41,986 bases of DNA from positions 1 through 41,986 of the forward strand of contig JBGSOG010000034.1 of the NCBI GenBank assembly GCA_041739225.1, written 5' to 3'. Positions 16,478 to 25,387 of the stretch are shown piece after piece (position 1 is the first letter of the stretch; every line of letters begins with the position of its first letter). This stretch comes from BOKV01 sp041739225. Lineage in GTDB: Bacteria; Pseudomonadota; Alphaproteobacteria; Rhizobiales; Rhizobiaceae. The translations under genes were made by a program, and so were the position numbers. The notes under the pieces were generated by a model, which was not told the DNA's origin, did not search any database, and was given only the letters and a program-made list of their open reading frames with translations.

Positions 16478-16918
16478 ATGAACCATGACGACTATGGTGA
16501 TGCCTTCATCACATCCCTGCTTGGCCAGGTCAAAACGATCGCAGTGGTGGGTGCCAGCCCCAATGCAGAGCGCCCGTCCAATGGCGTGATGCGGTACATG
16601 CATGCGCACGGCTATCGGATCGTGCCGGTCAATCCGGGGCATGCAGGGCGCGAAATTGCAGGCAACATGACTTATGCCCGGCTGGCCGACATCCCGTTTG
16701 CCATCGACATGGTGGACATCTTCCGCAACTCCAATGACGCGGCCGGCGTTGTGGACGAAGCACTTGCCATGGTGCCGTTGCCGAAAGTCATCTGGATGCA
16801 ACTGGGCGTACGCCACGACCGCGCTGCGGCCCGCGCTGAAGCGGCAGGCATTCGCGTCGTCATGGACCGCTGTCCGAAAATTGAAATAGCCAGATTGCGG
16901 CTCGCCGCCATTTCGTGA
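16478..16918 (+). CDS. CoA-binding domain protein (YccU-like)
   Basis: Small Rossmann-fold protein of 146 residues from the CoA_binding family related to the N-terminal part of succinyl-CoA synthetase alpha. Recognisable parts are KTIAVVGASPNAERPSNGVM, GYRIVPVNPGHAGREI, IDMVDIFRNSNDAAGVVDEA, VIWMQLGVRHD and the ending VMDRCPKIEIARL. Its biochemical role is not established. It follows the crotonase-fold gene by 39 bases in the same direction and precedes metZ; a CoA-related link between these neighbours is only suggested by position. Confidence 0.88.
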   Translation: MNHDDYGDAFITSLLGQVKTIAVVGASPNAERPSNGVMRYMHAHGYRIVPVNPGHAGREIAGNMTYARLADIPFAIDMVDIFRNSNDAAGVVDEALAMVPLPKVIWMQLGVRHDRAAARAEAAGIRVVMDRCPKIEIARLRLAAIS

Positions 16919-16960
16919 AATGCTGTTTCACAACTCGATGCAATCGCGGAAAAAACTTCT

Positions 16961-16990
16961 TTGAATTGTTTGCCGATGCCCGCGCATAGT
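16961..16990 (+). promoter_or_regulatory. Possible promoter of the metZ/metY-type gene
   Basis: TTGAAT (16961-16966) and CATAGT (16985-16990) with an 18-base spacer, 37 bases ahead of the start codon. A strong ribosome binding site GGGGAGG (17014-17020) follows. A short inverted repeat GTGAAA-TGCTG-TTTCAC (16915-16931) stands upstream, overlapping the previous stop codon. Confidence 0.4.
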
Positions 16991-17026
16991 CCGGAAAACA
17001 GAAAGTAAAAATTGGGGAGGAACATC

Positions 17027-18316
17027 ATGAGCGATACCAAGCAAGGCTTTTCAACACTTTCGGTGCACGCAGGGGCGCAGCCTGATCCGGCGACCGGCGC
17101 CCGTGCAACGCCGATCTACCAGACCACCAGCTTTGTGTTCGAGGATGTTGATCAAGCGGCCGCGCTGTTCGGGCTGCAGGCCTTTGGCAACATCTACACC
17201 CGCATCACCAACCCGACCACAGCCGTGCTGGAAGGGCGCATCGCAGCGCTGGAAGGTGGAACGGCAGCGCTTGCAGTGGCATCCGGCCATGCGGCGCAGC
17301 TCGGAGTGTTCCATACGCTGCTGCAGCCCGGTGACGAGTTCATCGCCTCGACCAAGCTCTACGGTGGCTCGATCAACCAGTTCAACCATTCGTTCAAGAG
17401 CTTCGGCTGGAACGTCGTTTGGGCGGACCCAGACGACATATCGAGCTTCGCCAAAGCCGTCACGCCGAAGACCAAGGCGATCTTCATCGAGAGTCTTGCC
17501 AATCCCGGTGGCGTGGTGACCGACATTGCGAAAATCGCCGCCATCGCCAAAAAGGCCGGAGTGCCATTGATCGTCGACAACACCATGGCCACACCATATT
17601 TGTGCCGCCCGTTTGAACATGGTGCCGACATCATCGTGCACTCCTTGACCAAATTCATGGGCGGGCATGGAAATTCGATGGGCGGCGCAATTGTCGATGG
17701 CGGGACGTTCGACTGGTCGGCCAGCGACAAATACCCGATGCTGTCCAAACCTCGCCCGGAATACCAGGGACTTACCATTCACCAGACATTTGGCAATTTT
17801 GGCTTCGCCATTGCCTGCAGGGTGCTTGGCCTGCGCGACCTTGGAGCGGCGATTTCGCCGTTCAATTCATTCTTGCTGTTGACCGGTATCGAGACGCTGC
17901 CGTTGCGCATGGACAAGCACTGCGCCAATGCAAGAGCGGTTGCCGAGTATCTTGCCGGCCACAAGGCGGTTGAATGGGTGCGCTATGCCGGGCTCAAGAC
18001 CGATTCGGGCTACAAGCTGCACAAGAAATACATGCCAAAAGGCGCAGGTGCAGTGTTCACCTTCGGCCTCAAGGGCGGTTACAAGGCCGGGGTCAAACTG
18101 GTAAGTTCGGTGAAACTTTTGTCGCATGTTGCCAATATCGGCGACACGCGCAGCCTGATCATTCACCCGGCCTCGACCACGCATGCACAGCTCAGCGACA
18201 AGCAGAAAAAGGCAGCAGGTGCAGGCCCGGAAGTGGTGCGCGTTTCCATCGGCATTGAGGATGTCGCCGACATCATTGCCGATCTGGAGATGGCGCTGGC
18301 AGGCGTCAAGTCCTGA
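17027..18316 (+). CDS. O-acetylhomoserine (O-succinylhomoserine) sulfhydrylase
   Basis: PLP-dependent Cys/Met metabolism enzyme that replaces the acyl group of activated homoserine with sulfide to give homocysteine, i.e. direct sulfhydrylation (MetY/MetZ type). The 429-residue protein shows FSTLSVHAGAQPDPATGARA, YTRITNPTTAVLEGRIAALE, LYGGSINQFNHSF, DNTMATPYLCRPFEHGAD and the PLP lysine Lys209 in HSLTKFMGGHGNSMGG; the C-terminal PASTTHAQLS and VRVSIGIEDVADI are also typical. The ATG at 17027 follows GGGGAGG. Which acyl donor it uses cannot be told from sequence reading. Its stop codon abuts the stop of the convergent permease gene. Confidence 0.92.
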   Translation: MSDTKQGFSTLSVHAGAQPDPATGARATPIYQTTSFVFEDVDQAAALFGLQAFGNIYTRITNPTTAVLEGRIAALEGGTAALAVASGHAAQLGVFHTLLQPGDEFIASTKLYGGSINQFNHSFKSFGWNVVWADPDDISSFAKAVTPKTKAIFIESLANPGGVVTDIAKIAAIAKKAGVPLIVDNTMATPYLCRPFEHGADIIVHSLTKFMGGHGNSMGGAIVDGGTFDWSASDKYPMLSKPRPEYQGLTIHQTFGNFGFAIACRVLGLRDLGAAISPFNSFLLLTGIETLPLRMDKHCANARAVAEYLAGHKAVEWVRYAGLKTDSGYKLHKKYMPKGAGAVFTFGLKGGYKAGVKLVSSVKLLSHVANIGDTRSLIIHPASTTHAQLSDKQKKAAGAGPEVVRVSIGIEDVADIIADLEMALAGVKS

Positions 18317-19111
18317 TCAGGCAGTGCCGTCGCGCACTGCCATCCGCTTCTGGATCAACGAGGCTGCGATCACCCCGATGGCGACAATGCTGATGAGGAT
18401 GGTCGACAGCGCATTGATTTCGGGAGAAACGCCCAGACGGACCGCGCTGTAAATCTTGATTGGCAGCGTGGTTGCGCCCGGCCCAGAGGTGAACGAGGCA
18501 ATCACCAGATCGTCCAGCGACAGGGTGAAGGCAAGCAGCCATCCGGCAATCACGGAAGGCGCAATGATTGGCAATGTTACAGAAAAGAACGCATCCAGCG
18601 GCGAACACCCAAGATCAAGCGCGGCTTCCTCAAGGCTCTTGTCGAAGGTGACCAGCCGTGAAGAGACCACGACGGCCACATAGCACATGGCAAAAGTGGT
18701 GTGGGCCAACACGACCGTCATCAAGCCGCGCGGAATACCGAGCGCGATGAACAACAGCAGCAGTGACAGGCCGGTAATGACTTCCGGCATGACCAGCGGC
18801 GCATAGACCATGCCGGAAAACACGGTCCGGCTGCGAAACCTGCCCATGCGCACCAACACATAGGCGGCGATGGTGCCAAGGATGGTGGCGAATGTCGCCG
18901 TCAGCAGCGCGACGCGCAAGGTCACCCAGGCAGCGTCCAGCATGGCCTTGTTGCCCAGCAGCTCGCCATACCATTTGGTCGAGAACCCGGCCCAGACGGT
19001 GACGAGCTTGGACTCGTTGAAGCTGTAGATGACCAGCAACAAAATCGGCAGATACAGGAATGCGAAGCCAAAGGTCAGCGATGTTGCGTTGAACCAGGTG
19101 AAGCGCTTCAT
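18317..19111 (-). CDS. Polyamine-type ABC transporter permease (PotC/PotI family)
   Basis: Inner-membrane permease of 264 residues, the second permease of a spermidine/putrescine-type importer. It has about six hydrophobic segments beginning with LTFGFAFLYLPILLLVIYSF and the EAA loop near 165-185 (EEAALDLGCSPLDAFFSVTLP) that contacts the ATPase. VYAPLVMPEVITGLSLLLLF is typical of the PotC/PotI group. Its ATG overlaps the TGA of the potB-like gene by ATGA. It is the last gene of the potF-A-B-C set. Confidence 0.93.
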   Translation of the reverse strand: MKRFTWFNATSLTFGFAFLYLPILLLVIYSFNESKLVTVWAGFSTKWYGELLGNKAMLDAAWVTLRVALLTATFATILGTIAAYVLVRMGRFRSRTVFSGMVYAPLVMPEVITGLSLLLLFIALGIPRGLMTVVLAHTTFAMCYVAVVVSSRLVTFDKSLEEAALDLGCSPLDAFFSVTLPIIAPSVIAGWLLAFTLSLDDLVIASFTSGPGATTLPIKIYSAVRLGVSPEINALSTILISIVAIGVIAASLIQKRMAVRDGTA

Positions 19112-20007
19112 TTGGACACCTCGCTTTCCTTCTCAAGCTGGCGCTGGAAGTAGAGGATCGGCACCACCAGGAACAACAGCAGCACGATGGCGACGGCAGA
19201 TGCCACCGGCCAGTCGCGGTTGGAGAAGAACTCGTTCCACAAGGTCTTGCCCATCATCAAGGTGCCCGAGCCGCCGAGCAGGTCGGGAATGACAAACTCG
19301 CCCATTGCCGGAATGAACACGAGGAAGCAGCCGGCGATGATGCCGGGAAGCGCCAGTGGCAGGGTTACCAGCCAGAAGGCGGAAATGCGGCTGCATCCAA
19401 GGTCGATGGCTGCTTCGAGCAGGGATTCATCCATTTTTTCGAGCGTCGAATAGATCGGCAGCACCATGAATGGCAGGTAGGAATAGACGATGCCGATGTA
19501 GACGGCGGTCGTGGTGTTCATGATCGCCAGCGGTTCGGAAATGATGCCGGTCCACAGCAGGAACTGGTTCAGCAGGCCTTCAGTGCGCAGGATGCCTATC
19601 CAGGCGTAGACGCGGATCAGGAACGAAGTCCAGAACGGCAGGATGATCAGCATGACAAGGATCGCACGCCAGCGTTCCGGTGCCCGCGCCATGCCATAGG
19701 CCATCGGAAATGCGACCAGTAACGAGAAAAAGGTGGAGAAAACCGCTATCTGCAGGCTCGACAGAAACGCGTTGATGTATAGCGAGTCCGACCACAAAAA
19801 CGCGTATGTGTCGAAATCGAGCTTGCCGAAGAAATCGGCAATACCGGCAAAGCCGTTGGAAAAATCCAGCACCGGCGTATAGGGCGGCTGCGAAACTGCC
19901 GGATCCGAGAGCGAGATTTTCAATACGATGATGAAAGGCACCAGGAAGAAAACCAGGAGCCAGAGATAAGGTATGGCAATGACCAGCCAGCGGCGGTTGT
20001 TTCCCAT
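19108..20007 (-). CDS. Polyamine-type ABC transporter permease (PotB/PotH family)
   Basis: First inner-membrane permease of the importer, 299 residues. It starts MGNNRRWLVIAIPYLWLLVFF, with about six membrane segments, and has an EAA loop (LEAAIDLGCSRISAFWLVTLP) and the family segment IPAMGEFVIPDLLGG. The ATG at 20007 lies two bases after the ATPase stop codon; a TTG at 20013 is the alternative. It overlaps the next permease by four bases, so the transporter genes are tightly coupled. Confidence 0.93.
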   Translation of the reverse strand: MGNNRRWLVIAIPYLWLLVFFLVPFIIVLKISLSDPAVSQPPYTPVLDFSNGFAGIADFFGKLDFDTYAFLWSDSLYINAFLSSLQIAVFSTFFSLLVAFPMAYGMARAPERWRAILVMLIILPFWTSFLIRVYAWIGILRTEGLLNQFLLWTGIISEPLAIMNTTTAVYIGIVYSYLPFMVLPIYSTLEKMDESLLEAAIDLGCSRISAFWLVTLPLALPGIIAGCFLVFIPAMGEFVIPDLLGGSGTLMMGKTLWNEFFSNRDWPVASAVAIVLLLFLVVPILYFQRQLEKESEVSK

Positions 20008-20009
20008 GA

Positions 20010-21203
20010 TCAACTCGCCAAAATGACGCCGGCGCCCGGCGTCCAGGAAAGCCAGACTTCGTCTTCCCAGGTGATTTCACGGTTGGCGATGCGGCGGCGA
20101 TTGGCTTCCTGTGCCTTGATCATGCTGCCATCCGCCAACCGGACATGGTAGTTGGAAACGTTGCCGTAGTAGCCGATGTCTTCAACCTTGCCGGAGACCA
20201 GATTGGCCGATGCTTCCGGTTTGATCTTGGTAATGCCAATCTTGGCCGGGCGCACAGCCAGCCAGCATTTGTCGCCCTGCTTCAATGCACCCGATTCAGG
20301 GCCGAGTTGGCCGACAAGTAATGCGCCATCGGCATCGCGGTTGAAACTGAAAGCCGGCTCGCCGCCAACCATTGTCGGCTCGCCCGCCTTGCCTTCGATC
20401 AGGTTCACGTCGCCAATGAAATCAGCCACGAAACGCGAATTCGGATTTTCATAGATTTCTGCAGGTGTGGAAACCTGTGCCAGATTGCCGGCGCTCATCA
20501 GGCCGATGCGTGACGAGACGGTCATCGCCTCCTCCTGGTCGTGCGTGACAATGATGAAGGTGGTGCCGGTCGTCTCCTGGATGTTCATCAACTCGAACTG
20601 TGTCTGTTCGCGTAGCTTGGCATCGAGTGCGCCCAGTGGTTCATCGAGAAGCAGGATTTTCGGCCTGCGGGCCAGTGCGCGGGCCAGCGCCACCCGCTGG
20701 CGCTGGCCACCGGACAATTGGTGCGGTTTGCGGGAGGCAAACTTGTCCATCTGTACCAGCGCCAGCATTTCTGCAGTCCGGTTCTTGACCACGTTGCTGT
20801 CAAGCGAAGCACGCTTGAGGCCGAACGCAACGTTGTCGGCAACGCTAAGGTGCGGAAATAGCGCATAGGACTGAAACATCATGTTGGTTGGCCGCTGGTT
20901 GGCGGGGATTTTGGAAATGTCTTTTCCGTCAACCAGGATCTGCCCTGAGGTTGGCGTCTCAAAGCCGGCAAGCATGCGCAGCAATGTTGTCTTGCCGCAG
21001 CCGGAGGGACCGAGCAACGCGAAAAACTCCTTCGCGTAAATTTTCAGCGAAACGCCATCGACTGCAGTGAAATCTCCGAAAACCTTTTTGACATTGACAA
21101 ACTCGACCAGCGGCTTGGCCAGCGGATCGGTCCATGGGGAAAACACGCCCGCCTGTTTTGGCGCCGGTTTGTGCGCTGGCTCCCTCGATGTCGAAACGGT
21201 CAT
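20010..21203 (-). CDS. Polyamine-type ABC transporter ATP-binding protein (PotA/PotG family)
   Basis: ATPase that drives the importer. In the 397-residue protein the nucleotide-binding domain shows Walker A GPSGCGKT (65-72), the Q-loop in MMFQSYALFPHLSVADNV, signature LSGGQRQRVALARAL (163-177) and Walker B ILLLDEPLGALD (about 183-194), with a His switch in IIVTHDQEEAMTVSS. A TOBE-type regulatory region follows from about 290 (WLAVRPAKIGITK, DIGYYGNVSNYHVRLADGS). The N-terminal 30 residues are an extra, Pro/Lys-rich tail. It lies 71 bases after the potF-like gene. Confidence 0.94.
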   Translation of the reverse strand: MTVSTSREPAHKPAPKQAGVFSPWTDPLAKPLVEFVNVKKVFGDFTAVDGVSLKIYAKEFFALLGPSGCGKTTLLRMLAGFETPTSGQILVDGKDISKIPANQRPTNMMFQSYALFPHLSVADNVAFGLKRASLDSNVVKNRTAEMLALVQMDKFASRKPHQLSGGQRQRVALARALARRPKILLLDEPLGALDAKLREQTQFELMNIQETTGTTFIIVTHDQEEAMTVSSRIGLMSAGNLAQVSTPAEIYENPNSRFVADFIGDVNLIEGKAGEPTMVGGEPAFSFNRDADGALLVGQLGPESGALKQGDKCWLAVRPAKIGITKIKPEASANLVSGKVEDIGYYGNVSNYHVRLADGSMIKAQEANRRRIANREITWEDEVWLSWTPGAGVILAS

Positions 21204-21274
21204 TTGCAGTGTTCCCCGATTTCATTCCTGAAAAGAAGGACGGACGACCGGTCTGGTGTCCGTCCCTTTTGTCG

Positions 21275-22360
21275 TCACTGGCCGGTGACAACCTTTGTCC
21301 AGGCCCGCGTTGCGAGGCGGTTGGTCGCCGGGTCGTATGGAAGTTTGACGTAGAGCTTCTTGGTGGTTTCCTCATCGGGATAGATCGTCGGATCCTTGAT
21401 GACGGCTTCGTCGATCAAAGCCTGTGAAGCCTTGTTGCCATTGGCGTAGGCGACGTAGTTCGACGCCTTGGCGATCACTTCGGGGCGCATCATGTAGTTG
21501 ATGAACTGGTGGGCTTCATCGATGTTCTTGGCATCTGCCGGGATTGCCATCTGGTCAAACCACAGCAACGCGCCTTCTTTGGGGATCGCGTAGGAAACTT
21601 CCACGCCCTGCTTGGCTTCTTCCGCGCGGGCGGCCGCCTGGATGATGTCACCCGAATAGCCGACCGCAAGGCAGATGTCGCCGTTTGCCAGCGCGTTGAT
21701 ATATTCGGATGAATGGAATTTCTGGATGAACGGGCGAATTGCCAGCAGCATTTCCTCGGCCTTGGCAAGGTCTTCCTTGGCGGTGCTGTTCGGGTCAAGG
21801 CCCATGTAATTCAGCGCTGCCGGGATCAGCTCGTTCGGGGTGTCCAGCAAATGGATGCCGCAATCCTTGAACTTGGCAATGATTGCCGGGTCAAAGATCA
21901 CATTCCATGAGGTAACGGCGTCTTGTCCGAGGATTTCCTTCACCTTGCCGACATTGTAGCCAATGCCGGTGGTGCCCCACATGTAGTTGACCGAAAAGCT
22001 GTTTTCCGGATCGTACTGCGCCGTGCGCGTGGTGATTGCATCCCACATGTTGGGAAGGTTGGTCAGCTTGGCCTTGTCGAGCTTCTGGAACACGCCTGCC
22101 TGGATCTGGCGACCAAGAAATTCAGCCGACGGGACAACGATGTCGTAGCCAGTGGCGCCTGCCAGCAATTTGGTTTCGACCACTTCGTTTGAATCGAAAA
22201 CGTCATAAATGACCTTGATCCCGGTTTCCTTGGTGAATTCTTCGAGGATCGTTTCATCTATGTAGTCGGACCAGTTGTAAACGCGGACTTCCGCTGCCTG
22301 CGCGAGCATGGTCGAGAATGCCAGCATGGATGCGGCGACGAATGCTGTCGATTTTTTCAT
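21275..22360 (-). CDS. potF: Putrescine-type periplasmic substrate-binding protein (PotF/PotD family)
   Basis: Secreted binding protein of 361 residues that delivers polyamine to the permeases. A signal peptide (MKKSTAFVAASMLAFSTML, cleavage probably after AQA near residue 22) is followed by EVRVYNWSDYIDE, the diagnostic opening of PotF-like proteins, then VPSAEFLGRQIQAGVF, NYMWGTTGIGYNVGKV, CLAVGYSGDI and IPADAKNIDEAHQFINYMM. The neighbouring puuA/puuB homologues favour putrescine as ligand over spermidine; that is inference. It is the first gene of the minus-strand importer operon and diverges from puuA. Confidence 0.92.
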   Translation of the reverse strand: MKKSTAFVAASMLAFSTMLAQAAEVRVYNWSDYIDETILEEFTKETGIKVIYDVFDSNEVVETKLLAGATGYDIVVPSAEFLGRQIQAGVFQKLDKAKLTNLPNMWDAITTRTAQYDPENSFSVNYMWGTTGIGYNVGKVKEILGQDAVTSWNVIFDPAIIAKFKDCGIHLLDTPNELIPAALNYMGLDPNSTAKEDLAKAEEMLLAIRPFIQKFHSSEYINALANGDICLAVGYSGDIIQAAARAEEAKQGVEVSYAIPKEGALLWFDQMAIPADAKNIDEAHQFINYMMRPEVIAKASNYVAYANGNKASQALIDEAVIKDPTIYPDEETTKKLYVKLPYDPATNRLATRAWTKVVTGQ

Positions 22361-22554
22361 TTTTGTGAATGCCCCTCAATTCAGGTTGCCGGAAAAAACG
22401 ATGTTCAACCCTATTGCCCATGTTGGCAAGCTGCAAGAGGTTGGAATCGATCACAATTCCCCGGCTTGCCAGTTCGCGGAAAAAGGAGGATTGTCACACT
22501 CCCATCCACAACCATCCGTGATTTCATGTTTTTTGACGATAACCGGAGCCCCAA
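22361..22554. promoter_or_regulatory. Divergent control region between potF and puuA, with nested inverted repeats
   Basis: The 194-base spacer must carry promoters for both directions. It contains GGCAAGC (22425-22431) and its complement GCTTGCC (22464-22470), inside which GGAAT (22443-22447) and ATTCC (22456-22460) form a second dyad; overlapping the left arm is TTGCC-N6-GGCAA (22414-22429). This looks like an operator or a structured leader. A purine-rich AAAAAGGAGGA stretch at 22481-22490 has no start codon near it. puuA has CGGAG ahead of its ATG. No sure -10/-35 pair was identified. Confidence 0.4.
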
Positions 22555-23928
22555 ATGAGCCGGCAGGATATTCTCAATTGGGCTACACAGCTCCCGGAAG
22601 CAGCACAGACCTGGCTTGATGGCCGTCTGGTTGAAGAAGTAGAATGTATCATTTCGGACTTTGCCGGCATTGCGCGCGGCAAGGTCATGCCGGCCCGCAA
22701 GTTTGTTGGAATGGAATCGACGTTTCTGCCGATTTCGATCTTCTACCAGACGATCACCGGTGAATATGCCGATTTCGACAGTCTGAACTCTGTGACCGAA
22801 ACCGATCTGGTTTTGATTCCCGACATGTCGACGGCAGCCGCTGCGCCCTGGGCAGAAGATGTGACCATCCAGGTCATTCATGACCTTCAATACCAATCGG
22901 GCGAGCCGGTCATGCTCGCCCCGCGAAATGTGTTGCGGCGCATTCTTGATGCCTATGCGGCAGAAGGCTGGAAGCCGGTGGTTGCACCGGAACTGGAATT
23001 CTACTTGACAAAGCCGAACATCGACCCGGACTTCCCGATCGAGCCGCCGGTCGGGCGCAACGGAAGACAGGGCGCAGGTCGCCAATCCTATTCGATTTCA
23101 GCAATTGATGAATATGCCGCGGTCGTCGACACGATTTACGACTATGCCGAAGCCCAGGGGATCGTGATCGACACGATCATCCAGGAAGGCGGCGCTGGCC
23201 AGATCGAGATCAATCTCAACCACGGCGATCCGATGAGGCTCGCCGATACGGTGTTCCTGTTCAAGCGGACCATTCGCGAGGCAGCGCTCAAGAACAATTG
23301 CTATGCCACTTTCATGGCCAAACCGATGGAAGATGAACCCGGCAGTGCGATGCACATCCACCAGAGCGTGGTGAATTCGCGTACCGGCAAAAACATCTTT
23401 ACGGGCAAGAAGGGCGAGCCGACCGAATTGTTTTACAGCTTTCTGGCCGGCCAGCAGCGCTATCTGCATGCGGTGATCTCTATCCTTGCCCCGTATGTGA
23501 ATTCGTACCGGCGGCTGGTGCCGGGCAATTCAGCGCCGATCAATGTGGAATGGGGGGTGGACAACCGCTCCACCGGCCTGCGAATTCCAAGCTCGAAGCC
23601 GGAAGCGCGGCGCGTGGAAAACCGCGTCGTCGGCATGGACACCAATCCCTACCTGGCGCTGGCAGCCTGTCTTGCCTGCGGGTATCTCGGCATGAAGGAA
23701 GGCCTGGTTCCGCGCGATGCAATCGTTGGGGATGCCTATTCGCTTCCGCATGCCTTGCCGCGCGAATTGTTTGAAGGTCTCAAGCAATTCAACGCCTATC
23801 CCCAATTGCGGGAACTGCTCGGCGAGGATTTCTGCAAGATGTATGAGGCGATCAAGCTACAGGAGTTTGAAGCGTATCTGCGGGTTATCAGTCCATGGGA
23901 GCGGGAGCACCTTCTCCTCAACGTCTGA
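22555..23928 (+). CDS. puuA: Gamma-glutamylputrescine synthetase (glutamine synthetase family)
   Basis: ATP-dependent ligation of glutamate to putrescine, the first step of the Puu pathway; other glutamine synthetase-like amine ligases cannot be fully excluded. The 457-residue protein has the beta-grasp N-terminal part (CIISDFAGIARGKVMPARKF) and the catalytic domain with VVAPELEFYL, IIQEGGAGQIEINLNHGDPM (metal-binding Glu residues), ATFMAKPMEDEPGSAMHIHQ, RLVPGNSAPINVEWGVDNRS and VENRVVGMDTNPYLALA. It ends SPWEREHLLLNV, like E. coli PuuA. Divergence from a putrescine-type importer and the following oxidase gene support the assignment. Confidence 0.9.
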   Translation: MSRQDILNWATQLPEAAQTWLDGRLVEEVECIISDFAGIARGKVMPARKFVGMESTFLPISIFYQTITGEYADFDSLNSVTETDLVLIPDMSTAAAAPWAEDVTIQVIHDLQYQSGEPVMLAPRNVLRRILDAYAAEGWKPVVAPELEFYLTKPNIDPDFPIEPPVGRNGRQGAGRQSYSISAIDEYAAVVDTIYDYAEAQGIVIDTIIQEGGAGQIEINLNHGDPMRLADTVFLFKRTIREAALKNNCYATFMAKPMEDEPGSAMHIHQSVVNSRTGKNIFTGKKGEPTELFYSFLAGQQRYLHAVISILAPYVNSYRRLVPGNSAPINVEWGVDNRSTGLRIPSSKPEARRVENRVVGMDTNPYLALAACLACGYLGMKEGLVPRDAIVGDAYSLPHALPRELFEGLKQFNAYPQLRELLGEDFCKMYEAIKLQEFEAYLRVISPWEREHLLLNV

Positions 23929-23938
23929 GCGTACGATC

Positions 23939-25246
23939 GTGGCGTTGAACCTTCTTCATGCAAATGACCGGACGGGGCACTACCCGGCGTCGTGGTATGC
24001 GGCTACAGCCGTTGCCACGGCGCCGAGAGGTTCTCTCGTCGGCGCGCATACTGCTGATGTCTGTATTGTCGGGGCCGGGTACACCGGCCTTTCTGCCGCG
24101 ATTCATCTGGCAAAAGCCGGATTGAAGGTGATTGTGCTGGAAGCCCACCGGGCCGGTTGGGGCGCATCGGGCCGCAATGGCGGCCAGGTCAATACCGGGC
24201 AACGGCGCGGGCAGGATGAGCTGGAGCCGATGCTTGGGCGCGAACACGCCCGAAAACTCTGGGATTTGGCAGAAGAATCCAAGGCGCTGGTTCGCGATCT
24301 GGTCGAAGATACCGGCATGGAATGCGACATTGCGCCAGGCGTCATTTATGCTGACCACAAGCCGTCGCTTGTACGGCACAGCCGCACCTATGCCGGGATG
24401 CTGCAAGACGATTATGGGTATGGCGCGATCCGGTTTGTTGATCGCGATGAAATGCGAACACTGGTTGGCAGCGATGGCTATCATGGTGGAACCATGGATG
24501 ACGGTGCGTTTCATTTGCATCCGCTCAATTATGCGCTCGGACTGGCTGGCGCGGCTGAAAAAGCCGGGGCTGTCATCCATGAGCAAAGCGAGGTTGTCGC
24601 GATTTCCAAGGGCAGCCCGAATGTCGTTCGCACCGGCAGCGGGGCGGTAAGGGCTACGCATGTCTTGCTGGCCTGCAATGGCTATCTTGGCAATCTTGAG
24701 CCGGTGGTTGCAGCCCGTGTGATGCCAATCAACAATTTCATCATTGCTACCGAACCGCTGGGTTATGACCGGGCGAAGGGTATCATCTCGAATGGCGCTG
24801 CTGTTGCCGACAGCCGGTTTGTCGTAAACTATTTCCGGCTGACAAAGGATAATCGGCTGCTTTTTGGCGGTGGTGAGACCTATGGCTACCACTTCCCGTC
24901 CGACATCCAATCGTTTGTGCGAAAACCGATGCTGGAAATATTTCCGCAGCTTGCCGATGTGCGGATCGACCATGGCTGGGGCGGCACGCTGGCAATCACG
25001 GCCAAACGCATCCCGATGCTTCGCCGCGTGACAAACACCGTGCTTTCGGCTTCGGGTTACTCCGGGCAGGGGGTTTCCATCGCAACCTTGTGCGGGAAAA
25101 TTGCAGCGGAAGCCATCTGCGGACAGGCGGGCAGGTTCGACATTTTCGCGTCAATACCAACACCTGCTTTTCCTGGTGGAGTTTTGTTGCGCTCGCCACT
25201 GCTGGCGCTTGCCATGATCTGGTATTCAATGCGGGACAGGATTTGA
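23939..25246 (+). CDS. puuB: FAD-dependent oxidoreductase, gamma-glutamylputrescine oxidase-like
   Basis: DAO-family flavoenzyme predicted to oxidise gamma-glutamylputrescine to the aldehyde, with release of ammonia and peroxide. After the GTG start at 23939 the 435-residue protein reads NLLHANDRTGHYPASWYAAT, typical of PuuB, then the FAD-binding CIVGAGYTGLSAAIHLAKAG, the family segment GWGASGRNGGQVNTGQR, and the C-terminal TLAITAKRIPMLRR and SASGYSGQGVSIATLCGKI. The open frame extends upstream into puuA, but that stretch is shadow. The start codon has only a weak ribosome binding site and lies 10 bases after the puuA stop codon, suggesting coupled translation. Confidence 0.88.
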   Translation: MALNLLHANDRTGHYPASWYAATAVATAPRGSLVGAHTADVCIVGAGYTGLSAAIHLAKAGLKVIVLEAHRAGWGASGRNGGQVNTGQRRGQDELEPMLGREHARKLWDLAEESKALVRDLVEDTGMECDIAPGVIYADHKPSLVRHSRTYAGMLQDDYGYGAIRFVDRDEMRTLVGSDGYHGGTMDDGAFHLHPLNYALGLAGAAEKAGAVIHEQSEVVAISKGSPNVVRTGSGAVRATHVLLACNGYLGNLEPVVAARVMPINNFIIATEPLGYDRAKGIISNGAAVADSRFVVNYFRLTKDNRLLFGGGETYGYHFPSDIQSFVRKPMLEIFPQLADVRIDHGWGGTLAITAKRIPMLRRVTNTVLSASGYSGQGVSIATLCGKIAAEAICGQAGRFDIFASIPTPAFPGGVLLRSPLLALAMIWYSMRDRI

Positions 25247-25387
25247 ACGGTCTTTGAGATTGCCCCGTCGTATCGGCGAAACAATGCCGTGAGATTGCGT
25301 GTCAGCACAAAACCGCCACGTTGCCGATCAACAAGCCAATGGCGGGAGCCACGGTCCGCTACTCACAAAGAACATTCGGAAACCAGC

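Noticed and set aside
16919..17026. SAM-II type riboswitch upstream of the sulfhydrylase gene
   Set aside because: Such elements often precede metZ/metA in alphaproteobacteria, so I looked for the characteristic pseudoknot pairing; the spacer does not show it. Only a short GTGAAA/TTTCAC repeat is visible.
23918..24973. Minus-strand open frame of 351 codons opposite puuB
   Set aside because: Shadow of the FAD oxidoreductase; no domain pattern in the translation.
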